The notes under the pieces: model-generated
What the model was told of the DNA's origin: nothing
What the model saw: only the letters and a program-made list of their open reading frames with translations
Databases searched by the model: none
Made by a program: the position numbers and the translations under genes
In this document: positions 5,001 to 5,259 of the stretch, piece by piece
Numbering within the stretch: the stretch's first letter is position 1
Layout: the number at the start of each line of letters is the position of its first letter
Assembly (NCBI GenBank): GCA_035906235.1
Contig: JAMIFN010000110.1
Span: forward strand, 1 to 5,259
Direction: 5' to 3'
DNA from: JAMIFN01 sp035906235
GTDB taxonomy: Bacteria > Pseudomonadota > Gammaproteobacteria > Burkholderiales > Burkholderiaceae_C
Length of the DNA: 5,259 nt

Positions 5001-5259
5001 TTATGCCTGCAAGCCCTGCAGCGGTTTGCGCGCTAGGTACAAATTCACCAGCGCAAACAGCGTGTGCAGCTGCGCCGTGTTTTTCTCCAGTCCTTTGTAG
5101 CGTACCTTGCGGTAGCCAAACTGGCATTTGAGCACGCCAAAGGCGTGCTCGACTTTGGCTCTAGCTTTGGCCTTGGCTTTCTCAAATCGGTCTATCGCCC
5201 CTTCTACGGGATCTTGCTTGTTGAGCGCTTTGCGCTTGCCCGGGCGCATGGCAATGAAC
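5001..5259 (-). CDS. IS5-family transposase, C-terminal 85 residues (partial, cut by right edge)
   Basis: The frame is open from the right edge to the TAA at 5001-5003. It contains MRPGKRKALN, then KVEHAFGVLKCQFG, then RYKGLEKNTAQL and FALVNLYLARKPL, the typical C-terminal end of IS5-type DDE transposases. The third catalytic acid is the Glu encoded at 5148-5150, within the R(3)E(6)K pattern of the IS4/IS5 superfamily (Arg, three residues, Glu, six residues, Lys at 5127-5129). The usual Tyr of the YREK motif is not there, as in many IS5-subgroup members. The ATG at 5249 is internal: the residues before it read F-I-A and match the family, so the true start is outside the window. No stop or frameshift is visible, so the element could be active if the rest is intact. 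Confidence 0.93.
   Translation of the reverse strand, partial: FIAMRPGKRKALNKQDPVEGAIDRFEKAKAKARAKVEHAFGVLKCQFGYRKVRYKGLEKNTAQLHTLFALVNLYLARKPLQGLQA

Larger units (their letters stand above)
4836..5259 (-). mobile_element. IS5-family insertion sequence, transposase-distal end (continues past right edge)
   Basis: The terminal repeat GGAACCTCTGCAAAA starts at 4836 and resembles IS5-family ends, which typically begin GGAA or GGGACC followed by TTTGCA-like sequence. It is directly preceded by TTAA at 4832-4835, which fits the YTAR target tetranucleotide of the IS5 subgroup. Inside are 150 noncoding bases, including the tandem TTTTGAC pair near 4911-4924 and an AAGGGGG/CCCCCTT inverted repeat (4942-4948, 4984-4990) downstream of the transposase stop. 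The transposase then runs leftward from beyond the right edge. The other terminal repeat and the second target copy are outside the window, so completeness cannot be judged. Confidence 0.88.

Overview
The window looks like chromosomal DNA from a betaproteobacterium, probably Burkholderiales and perhaps Comamonadaceae. This rests on the elongation factor Tu sequence, the short single-module form of TilS and the moderately high GC content. No species is claimed. All five resident genes and the mobile element can be placed from the sequence, and there is no tRNA, rRNA or CRISPR array.

Layout from left to right. (1) Positions 1-886, minus strand: the first 295 codons of a tuf gene (EF-Tu), running off the left edge. 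(2) Positions 887-1206: a divergent intergenic region of 320 bases with the tuf leader, a plausible extended -10 promoter for tuf, several small dyads and the ribosome binding site of the next gene. (3) Positions 1207-3051, plus strand: a two-gene unit made of a membrane-bound di-iron oxygenase of the fatty acid hydroxylase/sterol desaturase superfamily and, 24 bases later, a polytopic membrane protein of about nine segments that I do not recognise. (4) Positions 3052-3207: a compact 3' region with two dyads built from one alternating 12-base motif, which can fold into a long hairpin, and then a more ordinary intrinsic terminator. (5) Positions 3208-3789, minus strand: an exported staphylococcal-nuclease-like (thermonuclease) enzyme with all catalytic residues. 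(6) Positions 3819-4784, plus strand: tilS, tRNA(Ile) lysidine synthetase, starting at GTG only 29 bases from the divergent nuclease start. (7) Positions 4836 to the right edge: one end of an IS5-family insertion sequence with its terminal repeat, a TTAA target-like tetranucleotide beside it, and the C-terminal part of a transposase on the minus strand.

Two genes (tuf, tilS) are translation housekeeping functions. The hydroxylase/membrane-protein pair is the accessory part and the best candidate for an undescribed function, most likely oxidation of a lipid or other hydrophobic substrate in the inner membrane. The nuclease acts outside the cytoplasm and has no obvious functional link to its neighbours. 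Nothing here supports a defence system, a toxin-antitoxin pair or a retroelement.
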